Positions 1-11,655 of a stretch of 64,000 bases of DNA are shown here, one piece after another; position 1 is the first letter of the stretch, and every line of letters begins with the position of its first letter. The notes beneath the pieces were generated by a model. That model saw nothing but the letters and a program-made list of their open reading frames with translations, made no database searches and was not told the DNA's origin. The DNA is from Antedon mediterranea (Eukaryota > Echinodermata > Crinoidea > Comatulida > Antedonidae), in assembly GCF_964355755.1 (NCBI RefSeq), contig NC_092670.1, forward strand, positions 37,001,795 to 37,065,794, in the 5' to 3' direction. A program made the translations under genes and the position numbers.

Positions 1-187
1 AAGCTATTATCAGTCCAGAACGTTGCAACTATCGATGTTGAGACATGGTCTGTCAGCCACCAAAAGTATCTATCCAATACCAATAATTTTCTAATTAAAA
101 ACCACATTTGGGACAAGAAATATTAGTCGGCGAGATTCTTCAATGCATAAGAGTTCAAAGCGCCGCCATCGTGTACTGAATTATAAA

Positions 188-557
188 GGCCAATTTACAC
201 AGACGAGCGGTAACGGTAATAAAAATAATGGAATCGATGTTATTCATTATGACCATTTACACAAAGCGCGGCGGAGCGGACGGATGGTTTCCGCTAAAGA
301 GTGGTTCCCACTAGCGACGCAACACGAGGACGTAAACGCAACGCAAGCGTTTTAACCAATGACAAGCGAAGTCATAGACAGTTAGCAATCACAAGCGAAT
401 AAGCCATCGCTTGTGATAGGTCAATTCACTTGCGTTGCGTTACGTCCTTGTGTTGCGTCGCTAGTGGGAACCAAGCTTAAGGATATATATAGATTCTACG
501 GCGAGAAAAGCACGCGAGTTTCCGCTTGCCGTTCCCACTCGTCTGTGTAAATTCGCC
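188..557. mobile_element. MITE family C (GGCCAATTTACACAGACGAG ends), split by a family A insertion
   Basis: Inverted ends GGCCAATTTACACAGACGAG and its complement lie at 188 and 557. An unbroken relative of 182 bp sits at 55829-56010. The extra length here is a family A MITE at 298-477. Confidence 0.8.
298..477. mobile_element. MITE family A, type a, nested inside family C
   Basis: Begins AGAGTGGTTCCCACTAGCG and ends CTAGTGGGAACCAAGCT, with TAA on both sides as target duplication. The 3-bp TAA/TTA duplication fits PIF/Harbinger-type elements; no transposase is present. Confidence 0.85.
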
Positions 558-639
558 ATAACTTGTACATTTTTAAGAGTCAAATATAGTAGTGGGGAGT
601 GTTTATGTAATAATGAATCATTGTTATATAGATTCTTAC

Positions 640-727
640 CCATGTTGGTTGATCAATTAAACACGAATTTTGAAGATGCTTAAATGCTTCTATATTGCAA
701 TTAGATACTGTTGTTTGGTTATCGGAG
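640..727 (-). CDS. ADAM-like gene, last metalloprotease-like exon in the window
   Basis: 88 bases, acceptor TTTTCACAG, donor GTAAGA, phase 2 to 0. Encodes VSNCNIEAFKHLQNSCLIDQ and PTW, the closing cysteines of the domain before the disintegrin region. No further exon is seen in 1-639, which is mostly transposon. Confidence 0.82.
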
Positions 728-3700
728 CTGTGAAAAAAAAGAAATACATATTATACAAATACATACAAAGAAATAAAAACTTTAAAATATTTGAAATACA
801 TTTTTTCCGTAGGAGAGTACGAATTGTAGCTTGAAATGTTTATTAAAATGTAATACGTTGTCGACAGACCCTAGAAGCGAACAAATCAAGTGTTTTCATG
901 CAATATTGGGTCGGCAGCCATTTTAAAATGGCCACAATTTTTATTAAATATGATCAAAAAGTTCTGCTTATGCAGCTGGAGATTTTTTTCTGTTAGTCAT
1001 TTGTGTACCGTTCAACTAACGATGTATGAAGATAGTGTTCTCTCTATTGTAGTTTTTACAAAACATCAGTAACGATTGTTCTTTCAGAAATTGATAATTT
1101 CTAACCTTGAAAAATTACTAAATAAATCATCCATTAAACATTGCTCCTGAGCACCGCACTTGCACGACTCTGTAATTAAATTATTTTTATATTAATTGCT
1201 ATTTTTATTTCACCGAAATTCATCATATATCTCGCCATAACAGACTGTATGTCGTCTGTTAAAATATTAGGTAGCCCCCTATAGTTTATATTATGAGACG
1301 AATGTAGAGGGCATACTTTTTCAAGGCTATAACAGAAAATTTAAGAATATAAATAGATGCTCTGATACTTATTCTTTATTATAACTTACCGGATAAGTTG
1401 TTTGTGTCTGTGAAACCTAAATTTCTACCCAGTCCATACATAACCTGTCTAGCTATAGTTCCCACGTCTTCAATCTATACAACATAAGATTAAGAATAAC
1501 ATAACAATTATTATGTAGATATCATAAGCCCAGAATATATCATAATTACTTATTACTAGGCCCTACGTTAATTTAAATTATACAGTATAGATAGATTGCC
1601 TAGGCAAAATGATAATATAATTATTAATTAAAGTATAATATCAATATATCGCAATTTACCAAATAACCTAACTAAAATAAAGGAGATTATTTTTGAAAAC
1701 TCTTTTGAGTTTGACTTGTAACATCTATTATAATGCACACTCAGAATACAAGATGATAATGATATGAAATATCATAGTTATTATAGATTACGTCATCGCG
1801 TAATTAAGATTAATGCGCGTGGTTAAAAAAGTCAAAATTCACGTTAGATGAATGGTCTTAAAAACTGATGCCGAGTGAGATAGAGAACAGCGGAAGACTA
1901 GTGTCTGCATAGTAATACATGTGTTGACATTAAATATTACTGTATTAGATAAGTAAGACATGAATATTTTCTTATGTCTGACGCATAATATATTTAATTA
2001 GTTCCAAATGCTATTTTGTTAGATGTTGTTATTAGGATCAACATGATTAGGAAATCAGGGAATCTTCCCTGCTTCCTGATGAAATTCACTACTGTTCACT
2101 AACTTCCTTCTTAGAGAAATAAACAAGAAGTTTTCCAACCGTTTATTACTTTTTGGAATAGTGTATCCTTATGATTGAATTCTTCTTCTTTAGAATTTAA
2201 AAGACATTTCTAGTATTTCTTATTTTAGAATGTTTATATATAATTAGACTTAGAATGCACTGGGTTTTGAGGTAATTTATTATTTATCTAAATAGAAACG
2301 AAATGTGTTCATTGTTGAGCTATTAATAGTACTATATCAATTATAGAAAGCACTCTTTGGCTTTCAATAATTCAATTCTCCATCAAATAGAAACACTGGA
2401 GCTTTTCTACGCAGTCTTAGTATGTTTACCTTTGCCTCTATGATAATACTATTACAATTACTAATACAATTATACGATACATTATTTTATGGAAATGTTA
2501 TGGAAATTCGTTGATTAAACTTCCTAAGTTTCAATTCACGAAGGAATTGGTATCTTTCATGCTATATTACACTTTTCGATAGCGTCAGCTCATGTTACTT
2601 TAACATACTTACATTAATAACTCCACCTGTAAAAGAACTAGTACACATAGTATTGAATGTTGATTCAACAGAAGCAATAGATGAAAACCTGAAATAGATA
2701 TAAAAGTATAGTGTTATGTTGTTTCAGGTGAAGAGTATAAAAATCTCATTTACATTCGTTGTTCTATATCTTTCATTATGCAAATACACTAACTTTAGAA
2801 TTTTAGTAATTAGTTGAATAGTGTACGTTGCCATACATTGTTAATGTTCTAATTTAAATTCTTTATATAAGTTAAAGTTGTATTGTCCCTCTAAAAAATA
2901 GTTCTTTAAAAAAAATTTTAATATGCCATTTTATTGTCACATAATAGTTATCCATTTTGAAAAATATTGGATAGAAAAAAATGTATTTACCTGATGACAT
3001 TTTAATTTAATGCAAAAAATAGTCAAATTTGCTTCCAACCAGTATGTTTGATTTTGGTCGATTTTATAAGTGAAATATTTTTTTTTTCTACGAAATTGAT
3101 TAACTTTATTAAAAGTACAAAATAACCTATCCAAAGTCTGATTCAAATAATCTTCATTTTCATGTTTTTGGGGGCAATACATCTTTAACAAGAGTAAATT
3201 TGGGTAATAAAATGCTTTGCTATAATATTCAAGAAACACATAGTAATATACAATAATTGAAGATACAGTGTATGATAACCTACCGAATTAAAAACGTTGA
3301 ATCACTCTTTGATATTTTATTTAATTGTTCTAATTCTCGAAGTGTATCAGTATTAGAATTGGATTCTAGAGATGATGCTGGCACTGGAATAAGTTGAAGG
3401 TTAGACAGAATAACACTAGTATTTAGTTGTTCCTGAAAGACCTGTAAATTATTAAGAAATTTGATTTTAACTTTAAATTATACAGAAATCACAACTACTA
3501 TGTATCTTTAGAAGTAACTCCCAAAATAGTAGGCCTAATGTTAGTATTTTAACAGAGTAGATTGTAATTGTTAATTAATTCATTAATTTGTTATCAGAAT
3601 CAATAAGTATGTCCACGTAAGTCTATTTGTTATCATGGCTACAGTTACATTCTAGTTTCTAAAAAAACTTTCAATTACACAATGATGTATCTTATGGAAA

Positions 3701-5441
3701 TAAAATTGAATTGAATTTTGCGTTGATTACAAAAACATTACTGGATCAAGGAGACTAATATTAAGAAAAACTGGATCAAGCAGACTAATCTAAATGTCAT
3801 TAGGTATTATTTATTAATAATAATTAATAATGTGTAGGCCTATTAGAAACATTGCTCTGTATACTTACTTGATCAACATGCTTAATAGCTTCTATAATAA
3901 ACTGCTTGTGTTCGCTAAAATTTTGTCCAAGCTATAAAAAAATGATATTCTTATTCTTGATTCATGAATTACTGATTGACTTTAAATAGATCATGTCAAA
4001 GAACTTATAACACAAGAATCTCCTGTTCTTCAATTTGCATTCAAAACACAGTATCGGAAGTACAGGGTTAAAAGGTCAAACTGGGCGACGCCATTTCACA
4101 GCATGGAGCAGCGCCCCCTCCAAACTAGGAAGTCAATTACTCTACCCCCAGAGTATTAGCAGAACCCCTCTATGATTTTGACTTTCTAATTTGATGTGGG
4201 CGCCCTACTCCTCAGTCAATTACTCTACCCCCCTAGAGTATTAGCAGATCCCCTCTATGATTTTGACTTTTTCATTTGATGCGGGTGGGCTCCATGGCTC
4301 ACAATGGCGCCACCCATAGCTCTATTCTATCCCACAATGCCTTTCGAGATTGTTACGCGCTTCGGACGAACAGGAGATTCTTGTGTTATAAGTTATTTGA
4401 TCATGTGTATTGTCTATACAAGTTAAATGATCTTACAAATCTTAGTCAGACAATCTATATCATTAACATTACAATATTAGCCTTATGGTACATGCGTATC
4501 TAAGAAGCACAATTTCTTTTTAAATAGACATAAATTATTGTATTTTGCCCGCAGCAAAATATCCAATACATTCGCTTTAATATCGTTGTATGATTTGATT
4601 GGATTAGATTGATTTATTTAGGTTATGAAGACGTCAGAATAATAACACAGCAGTCATTGCCTTTCAACTAGGAGACTTTCAAAACATCGCTTTGGTTAAC
4701 TTTGATTAATAACTGATCAAAAACCCGATAGAAAATCAGGAAAATGAGTGACAGAACAAATTCAAAGTATCGTTTGTCAAAATACATTCCATCGTGTGTT
4801 GTATTGTAATAAGGGCTATTTTAGTATTTTGTCTGTCACGTTAGTGTAGTATCAGGAAGGCAATCTAACAACAAGACACTAAGCTCGTCTTGCCAAAATA
4901 GAAACTCGTGACATTCCTTTGATCTTATGTCTGGTTGCGACAAATACCAACAGTATACTGCACTATGTAAAAGTCTCCGCGCCGTTACAGGGCGTAAAAC
5001 TGATCGGGTCACATCCAGATAGATAAACTCTTTGATCTTCTGGGCTCAGTATCCTGTTTTTAGGTTGTATTGGTATCAGTTACTGCAGAATTTAGTTCTT
5101 CTAGACCAGGGGTGTTCATCGGAAATAAATGCATTGATACAATCGAAAAATAATCGAATATAGTAATCACAGAATTAACTTTTTGCAATCGGAACATTTT
5201 CCACCACTGTCTAAAGCGTAGTTCCCACTTGCGACGCAACTTAACGCAATCTACGCAACGTAAGTAAATGTCCTTTTAATAATTGTGTTTGCCCCCACCT
5301 ACGTGAAATCAAACCTGCGATGTTTGCAGCACTATTGCGTCGATACGTCGCTGCGTTGCGTTCTAGTGGGAACCCCGCTAAAAGATCGAATTTAGTGCAT
5401 CAATCAGAATCGTTATAAATTTAACCCGTTTCGTTAGTTAG

Positions 5442-5475
<34 letters not shown>

Positions 5476-8400
5476 TTGTATCCTTTGATAAATTTATTAT
5501 GTAGATAAATATATATACATGTCAAACATCAATCGATGACTTGCAATTAAAACATGAAATATTAAGTCTCACATTGAGGTAGTTTAAATTCAATGCAAAT
5601 AAAATAATAATGATAGCATTAGGTTCATCTGCAGTTAGAGCAAGCAGCTAAGCACCCTTGTGAGCAGAGTCGTAATATTCAATTACTTTTTAGACTCTGT
5701 GGTTATTTGAAAGCTGTATTGCACCCTTGGCAACAATTCTAAACGAATTATTATTATTCGCAAAGAATCAATTGATATCATCAAGACAGAGATGCTAATT
5801 CTCTTAGGATCTTTGATTTATTGCGTTCCAGACTTAATCAAAATTGAGTAATATACTTAAATTGTATAGAGTGCAACAACAGGTAATTTATTTCATTAGA
5901 AAAGCAATTAACTCCTCGATAATTTGTATCTTTCACGAGTTGATAACATATGGGATAGACGCATTGTTGGTTGATGGGAACAGGTAGCAACAACTCACCA
6001 AGAAGACTGAGAGATCGATGTATCTTGAAACATTGTCGCTTTGACTTGATAACTGAAATTAAATGTAGATTGAAATAGCATTGGTTATTTGTTATGTAAT
6101 GTAAAACTAAATGTAGCTTGCGTTCAAATGGTAATGATAATGATACATTTATTGAACAAACGCTTTTGTATCAGCGGCACACGTTTATAAGGCAATGTAA
6201 AAACAAAAAGAAAAGTTTTTTTTTCTGTCTTCTTGTTTAACAAGGCCATATACATCAGTCGCGTCCACAAAATTGAGTTAGTGTCTACCGACTGGCCGAC
6301 TAACCGACCGACATAGTGAGCTGTAGAGTCGCGTTGCACGCGACTAAAAATATATATTTATATCGTGTATTTTAAGATATCCTGTTAATGGCATTTGGCT
6401 GTTGGATGTAAATGTGAATTCGAAAAAAGTAAATTAAAAAATTGTTAAAACATTTTTTTTTAAATAAAAGTTCTTGTACGGACGCGTAGTTTTTGGTGAT
6501 GTACTCTATGTGTTTATTACAGTCAAACCTTATTGCATTTTTTGGCATATTGACCCACTGCAAAAAAAGGCTACCTATTTCGTAAAATTGATTTTAAACG
6601 GGTAATAGTGCTTTTTCCGTTTTTGGATGAAGAAAACCAAACCAAAAATAGGAATTTATTTTCTCTATAATAATAATAACTTATACATAGGCTACTGAAC
6701 AACTTTAACATTTTCAGTAGGCCTAATGTTTCTTTTTTTGAAGTAACCTATTGAAAATAATCTGACATAAATTGTTGTTAATATTGTCTATACGGAGTAA
6801 ATTTGTAATGTTATCAACAAAGTACTATACCTTTTAAATTGAAGTTATAAATAATTAATAGCCTTTCAACGTTTAATCAATGTTAAATGTCAATAAACTG
6901 CGATGCCATGGTAGCTTTCCACACGCACTAGCGCTGTTGAAAAAGCCTTTACCATAATTTGTGCTAGATACTCGCGAGTATGTTTTTCGAGTAGAAAGTA
7001 CAAATCTACTTTTTAGAGTTGAAGAAGCATTTTTACTTAATAATTTATAATTTGAAAACATTTTTTATTTCTAAATTTATATTTTAAGTTAAAGGCCAGG
7101 TGCGGACAAAACATTTCTATTGATCATACATTCCAATAAATATCGATCTATATTTTCCCCTATGTTTCATACTTTTTATGATTTTATTTGTGTTACACTA
7201 GCTTGTTAAAAATAAGCACTTTCTTATCAGTGAGGGGAACATTCAAATTACACAGTAAAATCTCTATTCTTAGAGAGGCATTTTTAAAAAACTATGAAAA
7301 ATAAACGGTGTGGTAAAAAATGTTATCAGATGACTAAATATAAGTAATATGACTTGAATTTTACGTTTCTAGTATTTTTATTCAACTTCAGAGTTTTATT
7401 TTCATGCTATAGCAAAAAGTAGCCACCGTATATCCGCCATCTTTTTTCACCTTCTTGGGAGTCACTAGACATGCTGTTACACTAGGTAAAACTACCTATC
7501 TATTGAAAAAAGTCTTCATGCTTTTAAAGCAGAATTTTGCCAAATTTTGTATTTGACCATTTTAAGGGAAATTCATGTTTTTTGTCTTGATTTCTGTTAC
7601 AAATGTTTGATTTATGTATAATTAACCAGATATTATATTTAAAATGTATGCCTGTACCTGAGCTTTAAGGGTGCCAGAGATCAAAATCTTTGCTTGCACG
7701 ATAAATATTACTATATCTGTATTGTATAATCTTTCACTGTCAGTACTGATGTACTGTATTAGAATGGGAGGCTTGTGATACAATACATTGATATGCGTCG
7801 ACGACCATATAAGATCTGTGTAAAATTAACGTAGGCAGTGAATAAAAATGTAGACTTTTTCAGAATGCGCATAAATCTAGGCATGTGATTAAAATACTTG
7901 ATGTCGAAACTCTAAAGATTAACAATCCCAGCTAAGCTGGTACAGTGTAGCTGTAATTTTCTGTGATTCTGAAAATGCTATTAGCTCTATCAATCAAGCC
8001 TCGCCTAGCCAGGTCTTATAAATCGGAAGATTCAATTTGGTCGAAGCAATTACGTATAAGGCTTTTGGACGTTAATTAAGTGCTGATCAACAATCTGGGC
8101 TTGAATGCAGTGGATACTCTAGTACGATGACATCCAAGCCAATAAAGTGTTATACACATTATTAGCTCAACCAAGGCAATCTAACAACAGGGCACTGAGC
8201 TCGGCTTGTAAAGATAGGAACTCGTAGCAGTCTTTTGATCGTATGTCTGGCTGCAAAAATACCACCAACAGTACTGTACTATGTACATATTCTGTGCCGT
8301 GTGTTAAGGGGCATAGAACTGATCGTGTCGCAGCCACACAGATAAACAATTTGATCTCCAGGTGTTAGATTGCCTTGGTTTAAAGTGGTTTTGCTAGATC

Positions 8401-10500
8401 ATTTTCCTAAAATTTGCGCTGTAAATAAATTATTTTCAAAATCGTAATTTTTGGTGACGTTTGCCACCTCGAATAGTACTGCTAGATTTCAGTAAAGGTG
8501 TGTTGAAAGGATGTATAGCTTATAGCTGATTTATTAAACAGGCTAATGCGATTTTGCAGACTATTTAACTTGAATAATTATCATATATCTGATGAACATT
8601 AGTAGTGCTGTAAACTTCACTTTAAATGTAAATTGTCGGTAATCAAAATGATGAGATAGTGTATATAAGTGAAGCCCGTGTACAATCTTTTTAATAATTT
8701 TTCGCGTTAAAATGCATCCCTTTTTTCTATAACTGACGAATATGGTGGGTCTATCATTTGAGTCAATACAGCTTTCCTATGAAATGACATATGTTTCTCC
8801 ATATATTTTATATAACCAAAATATACATTACTGGAGTCATAGTTCTTCACTAAACGACATCACTCAAAATACAGATTGCTCCTCGTCATTTTAAAATGCG
8901 CGTACGTGCTTCTAATTATCTTTCTAATTTTTGTCAGCAATTTTCAACTTTTTAAGTAAGCTGTTGTTGCTTTCATATCTCTGTTTATACAAAAAATAGC
9001 CATAGATAAATTAAATGGCAAGATCGTCAAATAAGCAAACCACTGTCGAGTGATTTGATTTGACAGTTATTCAGTGATCAGTGTTAGTTAACCAATCAAA
9101 CACGCGATACTTCCTCAAATTGCAAACATTTTAAGTTGTAAAATAATAAGGTCGAACGTTTTACCCAGAGGACAGTTGTTCTCCGGCTTCATCTTATATC
9201 CACATTTCATTATTTTAGGATTCCCAAATGGCTCACTTTTCGATTATATTACAGAATAAAGATCTCAATTTCTCTATCTACTTTAGCACGTGTTGTCTAA
9301 AACTACAATTAAACGTTGTGGATGCTTAATTGAGGTAATTCAAGCAAAAAGTTTTCAAATTTGCAGTCAGTTTGGCGATAATTATCTTTTGTAAATGGTC
9401 ATTGTGTCTTTTATCTCGATACATTCTTTTGAAAAAATATTGGGTTATTTTGGAAATGTTGATATTTCTTTATCTTTTCTATCAATGCATTCTTCTTTTC
9501 CTTCTCTTTTATTTATCTTCCTTTCTTTTTGTTAATCTATTTCTTTCTCTCATTTGTCTCTTTTCCATACCCTTCTCTCTATTTTCTATCTCTTTATCTT
9601 CTTTTGTTTATCTTTCTGTTTATTTTATTTTCTTTCTGTTCAATTTTTTTTTCTATTTCATAAATTCTTCCTCTTTTCAATATCTTTCTTTCTCTTTTCA
9701 ATATATTATTTTTTCTATCTCTTATTTTCACATTTTTATTTCTCTTTCTTCCTTGTTCTCTCTATTCCACTTTCGCCTTTCTTTTTATTTTCTATCTCTT
9801 CCTCTTATCTATTTCTTCCTCTTTTCTATCCCTCTCTTTCTTCATTTTCCATCTATTTCTTTGCCTTTTCTAGCTATTTTCTATTCTCTTTATCTCTTCT
9901 TTTCTGTGTCTCCATTTTATTTTCTTTTACTTCCTTAATCTCTTTATACAACGTTGTTTATCTTTTATGTTCCATTTCTTTACCCTTTTGTTTTCATTAC
10001 ACAATCTTTTTTCTCACTCTTTTCCGTTCTCTTTCTTCCTAGTTATTTTTCTGCCATTACATGTATTTTCTCGTAAAATCTTATAATGGACCAACATTAA
10101 TACACTAGACATACCTTAGATAATAACTGTTGATAATCGTTGTCTGAAATATAAAGAAAAAATTTGCAATGTAAGCACCGAGTTTTTAATGAGAATACTA
10201 TACAACGATGGCCTCTATTAAGAAAATACATTTTCTGTCTCAATATTATAATTATATTTAAATGTAGGTTATTTGTATTCCCCATACTCACTTAATATGT
10301 ATACTTTAGTTTGCATGCTTATACCAATATAAACAACAGATTTATAGTTTTGCAAGCGAGTATTTCTTTCAATAAACAAACCTGTTTGTAAATGTTTAAA
10401 ATTAGTATTTTGTACCTGTCTTGTGCTTTGCGGAGTATACAACTGACGTCATCATTGCTAAAACACAGAAACGAATCCAGGTCGTGTCCATAGCTTTCAT
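640..10500 (-). CDS. ADAM11/22/23-like, catalytically inactive ADAM protein (partial gene, exons incomplete)
   Basis: I read nine minus-strand exons: 10500-10416, 10143-10115, 6052-5999, 3931-3869, 3441-3284, 2688-2613, 1474-1390, 1169-1106 and 727-640. From 6052 onward every junction agrees in phase. Together they encode a signal peptide, a scrap of prodomain and most of an ADAM metalloprotease-like domain: the start of the domain (RYIDLSVFL), the helix HVDQVFQEQLNTSVIL, the Cys-Thr/Gly-Gly segment before the active site, and the cysteine-rich end (CKCGAQEQCLM, CNIEAF, CLIDQP). At the place of the zinc site HExxHxxGxxH the protein reads VMYGLGRNLGFTD, so Glu and all three His are absent. Known relatives with a dead site (ADAM11, 22, 23) are adhesion receptors or synaptic ligand-binding proteins rather than proteases. 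The gene runs off the left edge, where disintegrin, cysteine-rich and membrane exons are expected. Prodomain exons between 10.1 and 6.05 kb were not recognised, so the link of the first two exons to the rest is inference. Confidence 0.78.
1106..1169 (-). CDS. ADAM-like gene, Cys-rich exon after the active-site position
   Basis: 64 bases, acceptor AATTACAG, donor GTTAGA, phase 1 to 2. Encodes ESCKCGAQEQCLMDDLFSNF, the paired-cysteine turn that follows the zinc helix in ADAM proteins (C-x-C ... C-[IL]-M). Confidence 0.82.
1390..1474 (-). CDS. ADAM-like gene, degenerate active-site exon
   Basis: 85 bases, acceptor TTGTATAG, donor GTAAGT, phase 0 to 1. Encodes IEDVGTIARQVMYGLGRNLG followed by FTDTNNLSG. 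The Leu-Gly-x-Asn-Leu-Gly frame of the ADAM zinc helix is kept, but the His, Glu and His ligands are replaced by Tyr, Gly and Arg. Confidence 0.85.
2613..2688 (-). CDS. ADAM-like gene, exon before the active-site position
   Basis: 76 bases, acceptor TATTTCAG, donor GTAAGT, phase 2 to 0. Encodes FSSIASVESTFNTMC then TSSFTGGVIN. The single Cys followed by a Gly-Gly turn matches the GGxC-type segment just upstream of the zinc site in ADAMs. Confidence 0.8.
2870..3200 (+). repeat. Interspersed repeat related to 21495-21775
   Basis: Shares, in order, TATTGTCCC, a segment around ACCTGA, TTTTATAAGTGAAA, TTTCTACG and CAAAGTCTGATT with 21495-21775; a reverse-oriented relative lies at 17930-18192 and a fragment at 46415-46495. 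Lies in an intron of the ADAM-like gene. Confidence 0.65.
3284..3441 (-). CDS. ADAM-like gene, EQLNT exon
   Basis: 158 bases, acceptor TTTACAG, donor GTAGGT, phase 0 to 2. The VFQEQLNTSVILSNLQLIP stretch is the best ADAM11/22/23-type match in the gene; TDTLRELEQLNK then corresponds to the loop-plus-helix preceding the active site. Confidence 0.85.
3869..3931 (-). CDS. ADAM-like gene, helix exon of the metalloprotease-like domain
   Basis: 63 bases, acceptor TTTTTATAG, donor GTAAGT, phase 0 to 0. It encodes a 21-residue helix-like segment (starts LGQNF, ends IKHVDQ) that continues directly into the next exon's VFQEQLNTSVIL. Confidence 0.8.
4132..4286 (+). repeat. Tandem duplication of about 84 bp
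   Basis: The block beginning GTCAATTACTCTACCCCC and ending TTTGATGTGGG / TTTGATGCGGG occurs twice back to back. No open frame spans it. Confidence 0.7.
4855..5060. mobile_element. MITE family E, copy with decayed right end
   Basis: Aligns along its length with the better preserved copy at 8169-8380 (AAGGCAATCTAACAACA start, then TTATGTCTGG and CTGATCG blocks). The right inverted repeat is lost. Confidence 0.65.
5215..5379. mobile_element. MITE family A, type b
   Basis: Starts AGCGTAGTTCCCACTTGCG and ends CTAGTGGGAACCCCGCT. The core contains ATTGTGTTTGCCCCC and GATGTTTGCAGCACTATTG, which define type b. Confidence 0.75.
5443..5471. repeat. (TA)n microsatellite
   Basis: About 14 uninterrupted TA units. 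Shorter TA runs occur at 23053-23073 and 53102-53115. Confidence 0.9.
5999..6052 (-). CDS. ADAM-like gene, exon opening the metalloprotease-like domain
   Basis: 54 bases, phase 0 at both ends, acceptor TTTCAG and donor GTGAGT. It encodes LSSQSDNVSRYIDLSVFL. The RY-[IV]-[DE]-L pattern is the usual first strand of the ADAM catalytic-domain fold, immediately after the prodomain. Confidence 0.75.
7089..7668. mobile_element. MITE family D, about 580 bp
   Basis: Ends TTAAAGGCCAGGTGCG and (complement) TTAAAGCTCAGGTACA form a 16-bp imperfect terminal inverted repeat. A second copy in the same orientation is at 24980-25536 with the same internal order. No coding capacity seen. Confidence 0.8.
8169..8380. 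mobile_element. MITE family E
   Basis: Flush terminal inverted repeats AACCAAGGCAATCTAACA about 212 bp apart. Related copy at 4855-5060. Confidence 0.8.
9465..10065 (+). repeat. 600-bp pyrimidine-rich tract
   Basis: The plus strand is almost entirely C and T, with blocks such as TTCTATCTCTTTCTTCC. Long open frames here (up to 188 codons of Phe, Leu, Ser) are by-products of composition. It lies between the signal-exon pair of the ADAM-like gene and the rest of that gene. Confidence 0.9.
10115..10143 (-). CDS. ADAM-like gene, second small exon
   Basis: A 29-base exon between acceptor TATATTTCAG and donor GTATGT. Joined in phase 1 to the signal exon it reads DNDYQQLLSK and leaves in phase 0. 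Very short exons are easy to over-call; support is the good splice sites and the matching phase. Confidence 0.5.
10416..10500 (-). CDS. ADAM-like gene, signal-peptide exon
   Basis: From the ATG at 10500 the exon encodes a short charged start, MKAMDTTW, then the hydrophobic run FCVLAMMTSVVYSA, a typical signal peptide with a likely cut after SA. It ends at donor CAG|GTACAA in phase 1. Another in-frame ATG lies at 10536 and a possible acceptor (TTTCTTCAG) at 10553, so the true start may be further upstream or the exon may be internal. Confidence 0.6.
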
Positions 10501-10552
10501 ATTCTGATTTAGCCCATTCCTGGGGGTTGAGGTCATAGGTTGACTAGGAATT

Positions 10553-11288
10553 CTGAAGAAAAATTAAATTATTAATAATAATACGGGTATTTCTAAAATT
10601 GGAGCAATGATGATATTAAAGAAACATATATCGAATCAGAGTAAGAGCAGTTATTCTGTAAATATTTTAACTGAACTTTACGAATAAAAAATGTGTTTAA
10701 TATTTGAAGGCTATTAACATAATGTGGAATAAGAGGTCCTAGAAATGTTGTTTAAAATAAGAGAGACCACTGCACTAAGATCAGACTATTATTATAAAAA
10801 AAGACATGATCTATATTGTCGCAATGATGTTATACAATATTGTAATGCTAATGCGGATTAATGAAGCTATAACCATTCCACTACTATGTCCTCGAAAATG
10901 ATAAAACATTGTATCCGCTTGGTACATAAATTAAATGCTTATAATATATTCAAAACTCTCGAAGCACTAAACGGTAAAACGTGCATCGACTACTTTGTTC
11001 CCGTGTCGTCTCTTCGTTTATAATGTATAAATAGAAGACAATCATACAAGAGAACATTATCTGTACTGTATTTCAAATTGAGATGAGAGTATTTTAGTTG
11101 TATATATTTATACTGTACTAAATTGTTACTATTTGGTCTAGTTATAATGTCACGATCGAATTTGAAGGAGGAGGTGAATTATGGGTAATTGGAAGTTTGA
11201 ATGATGATCATGTTGATACGCTATAAATTTAGTGTTGTTATTGAAAACAGCTCTGTCTTGAACGGCAGGTTGAAAAGCTGCTTAAAAC
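10553..11288. other. Intergenic, nothing recognised
   Basis: AT-rich sequence without a supported gene or repeat; it would hold the promoter and 5' UTR of the ADAM-like gene, but no TATA box or CpG cluster can be singled out. Confidence 0.5.
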
Positions 11289-11655
11289 TTGGCGTGCTTA
11301 CGTCCTTGCGTTGCGTGACCACGCTAACGCGTGGTTCCCACTAGCGACGCAACACAAGGACGTAACGCAACGCAAGTGAATTGACCAATCACAAGCGATG
11401 GCTTATTCGCTTGTGATTGCTAACTTGTCATTGGTTAAAATGCTTGCGTTGCGTTTACGTCCTTGCGTTACGTTCTAGTGGGAACCAAGCTTATAGCTTG
11501 GTTCCCACTAGCGACTTCCAATAATTGTGTTTGACCCGCCCGCGTGTAATCAAACCCGCGATGTTTGCAGCACTATTGCATCGTCGGTTCCCACTTGTGA
11601 TTACGCAATACACCACTTTGCGTCAATCGTTGCTACGTTGACTCGCGCGTTCAAC
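11289..11655. mobile_element. Three abutting family A MITE pieces
   Basis: A 3' end fragment at 11289-11324, a complete type a element at 11328-11491, and a type b element starting at 11495 that has a deletion near its left end and loses its right end near 11655. Confidence 0.8.

Noticed and set aside
6873-7061. Possible ADAM prodomain exon with KNASSTLKSRFVLST
   Set aside because: Donor-like GTAAAG is present but there is no pyrimidine-rich acceptor, and phase cannot be tied to neighbours.
9372-10042. Membrane-protein-like frames rich in Phe, Leu and Ser
   Set aside because: Composition effect of the pyrimidine tract; two frames overlap and neither has a motif.
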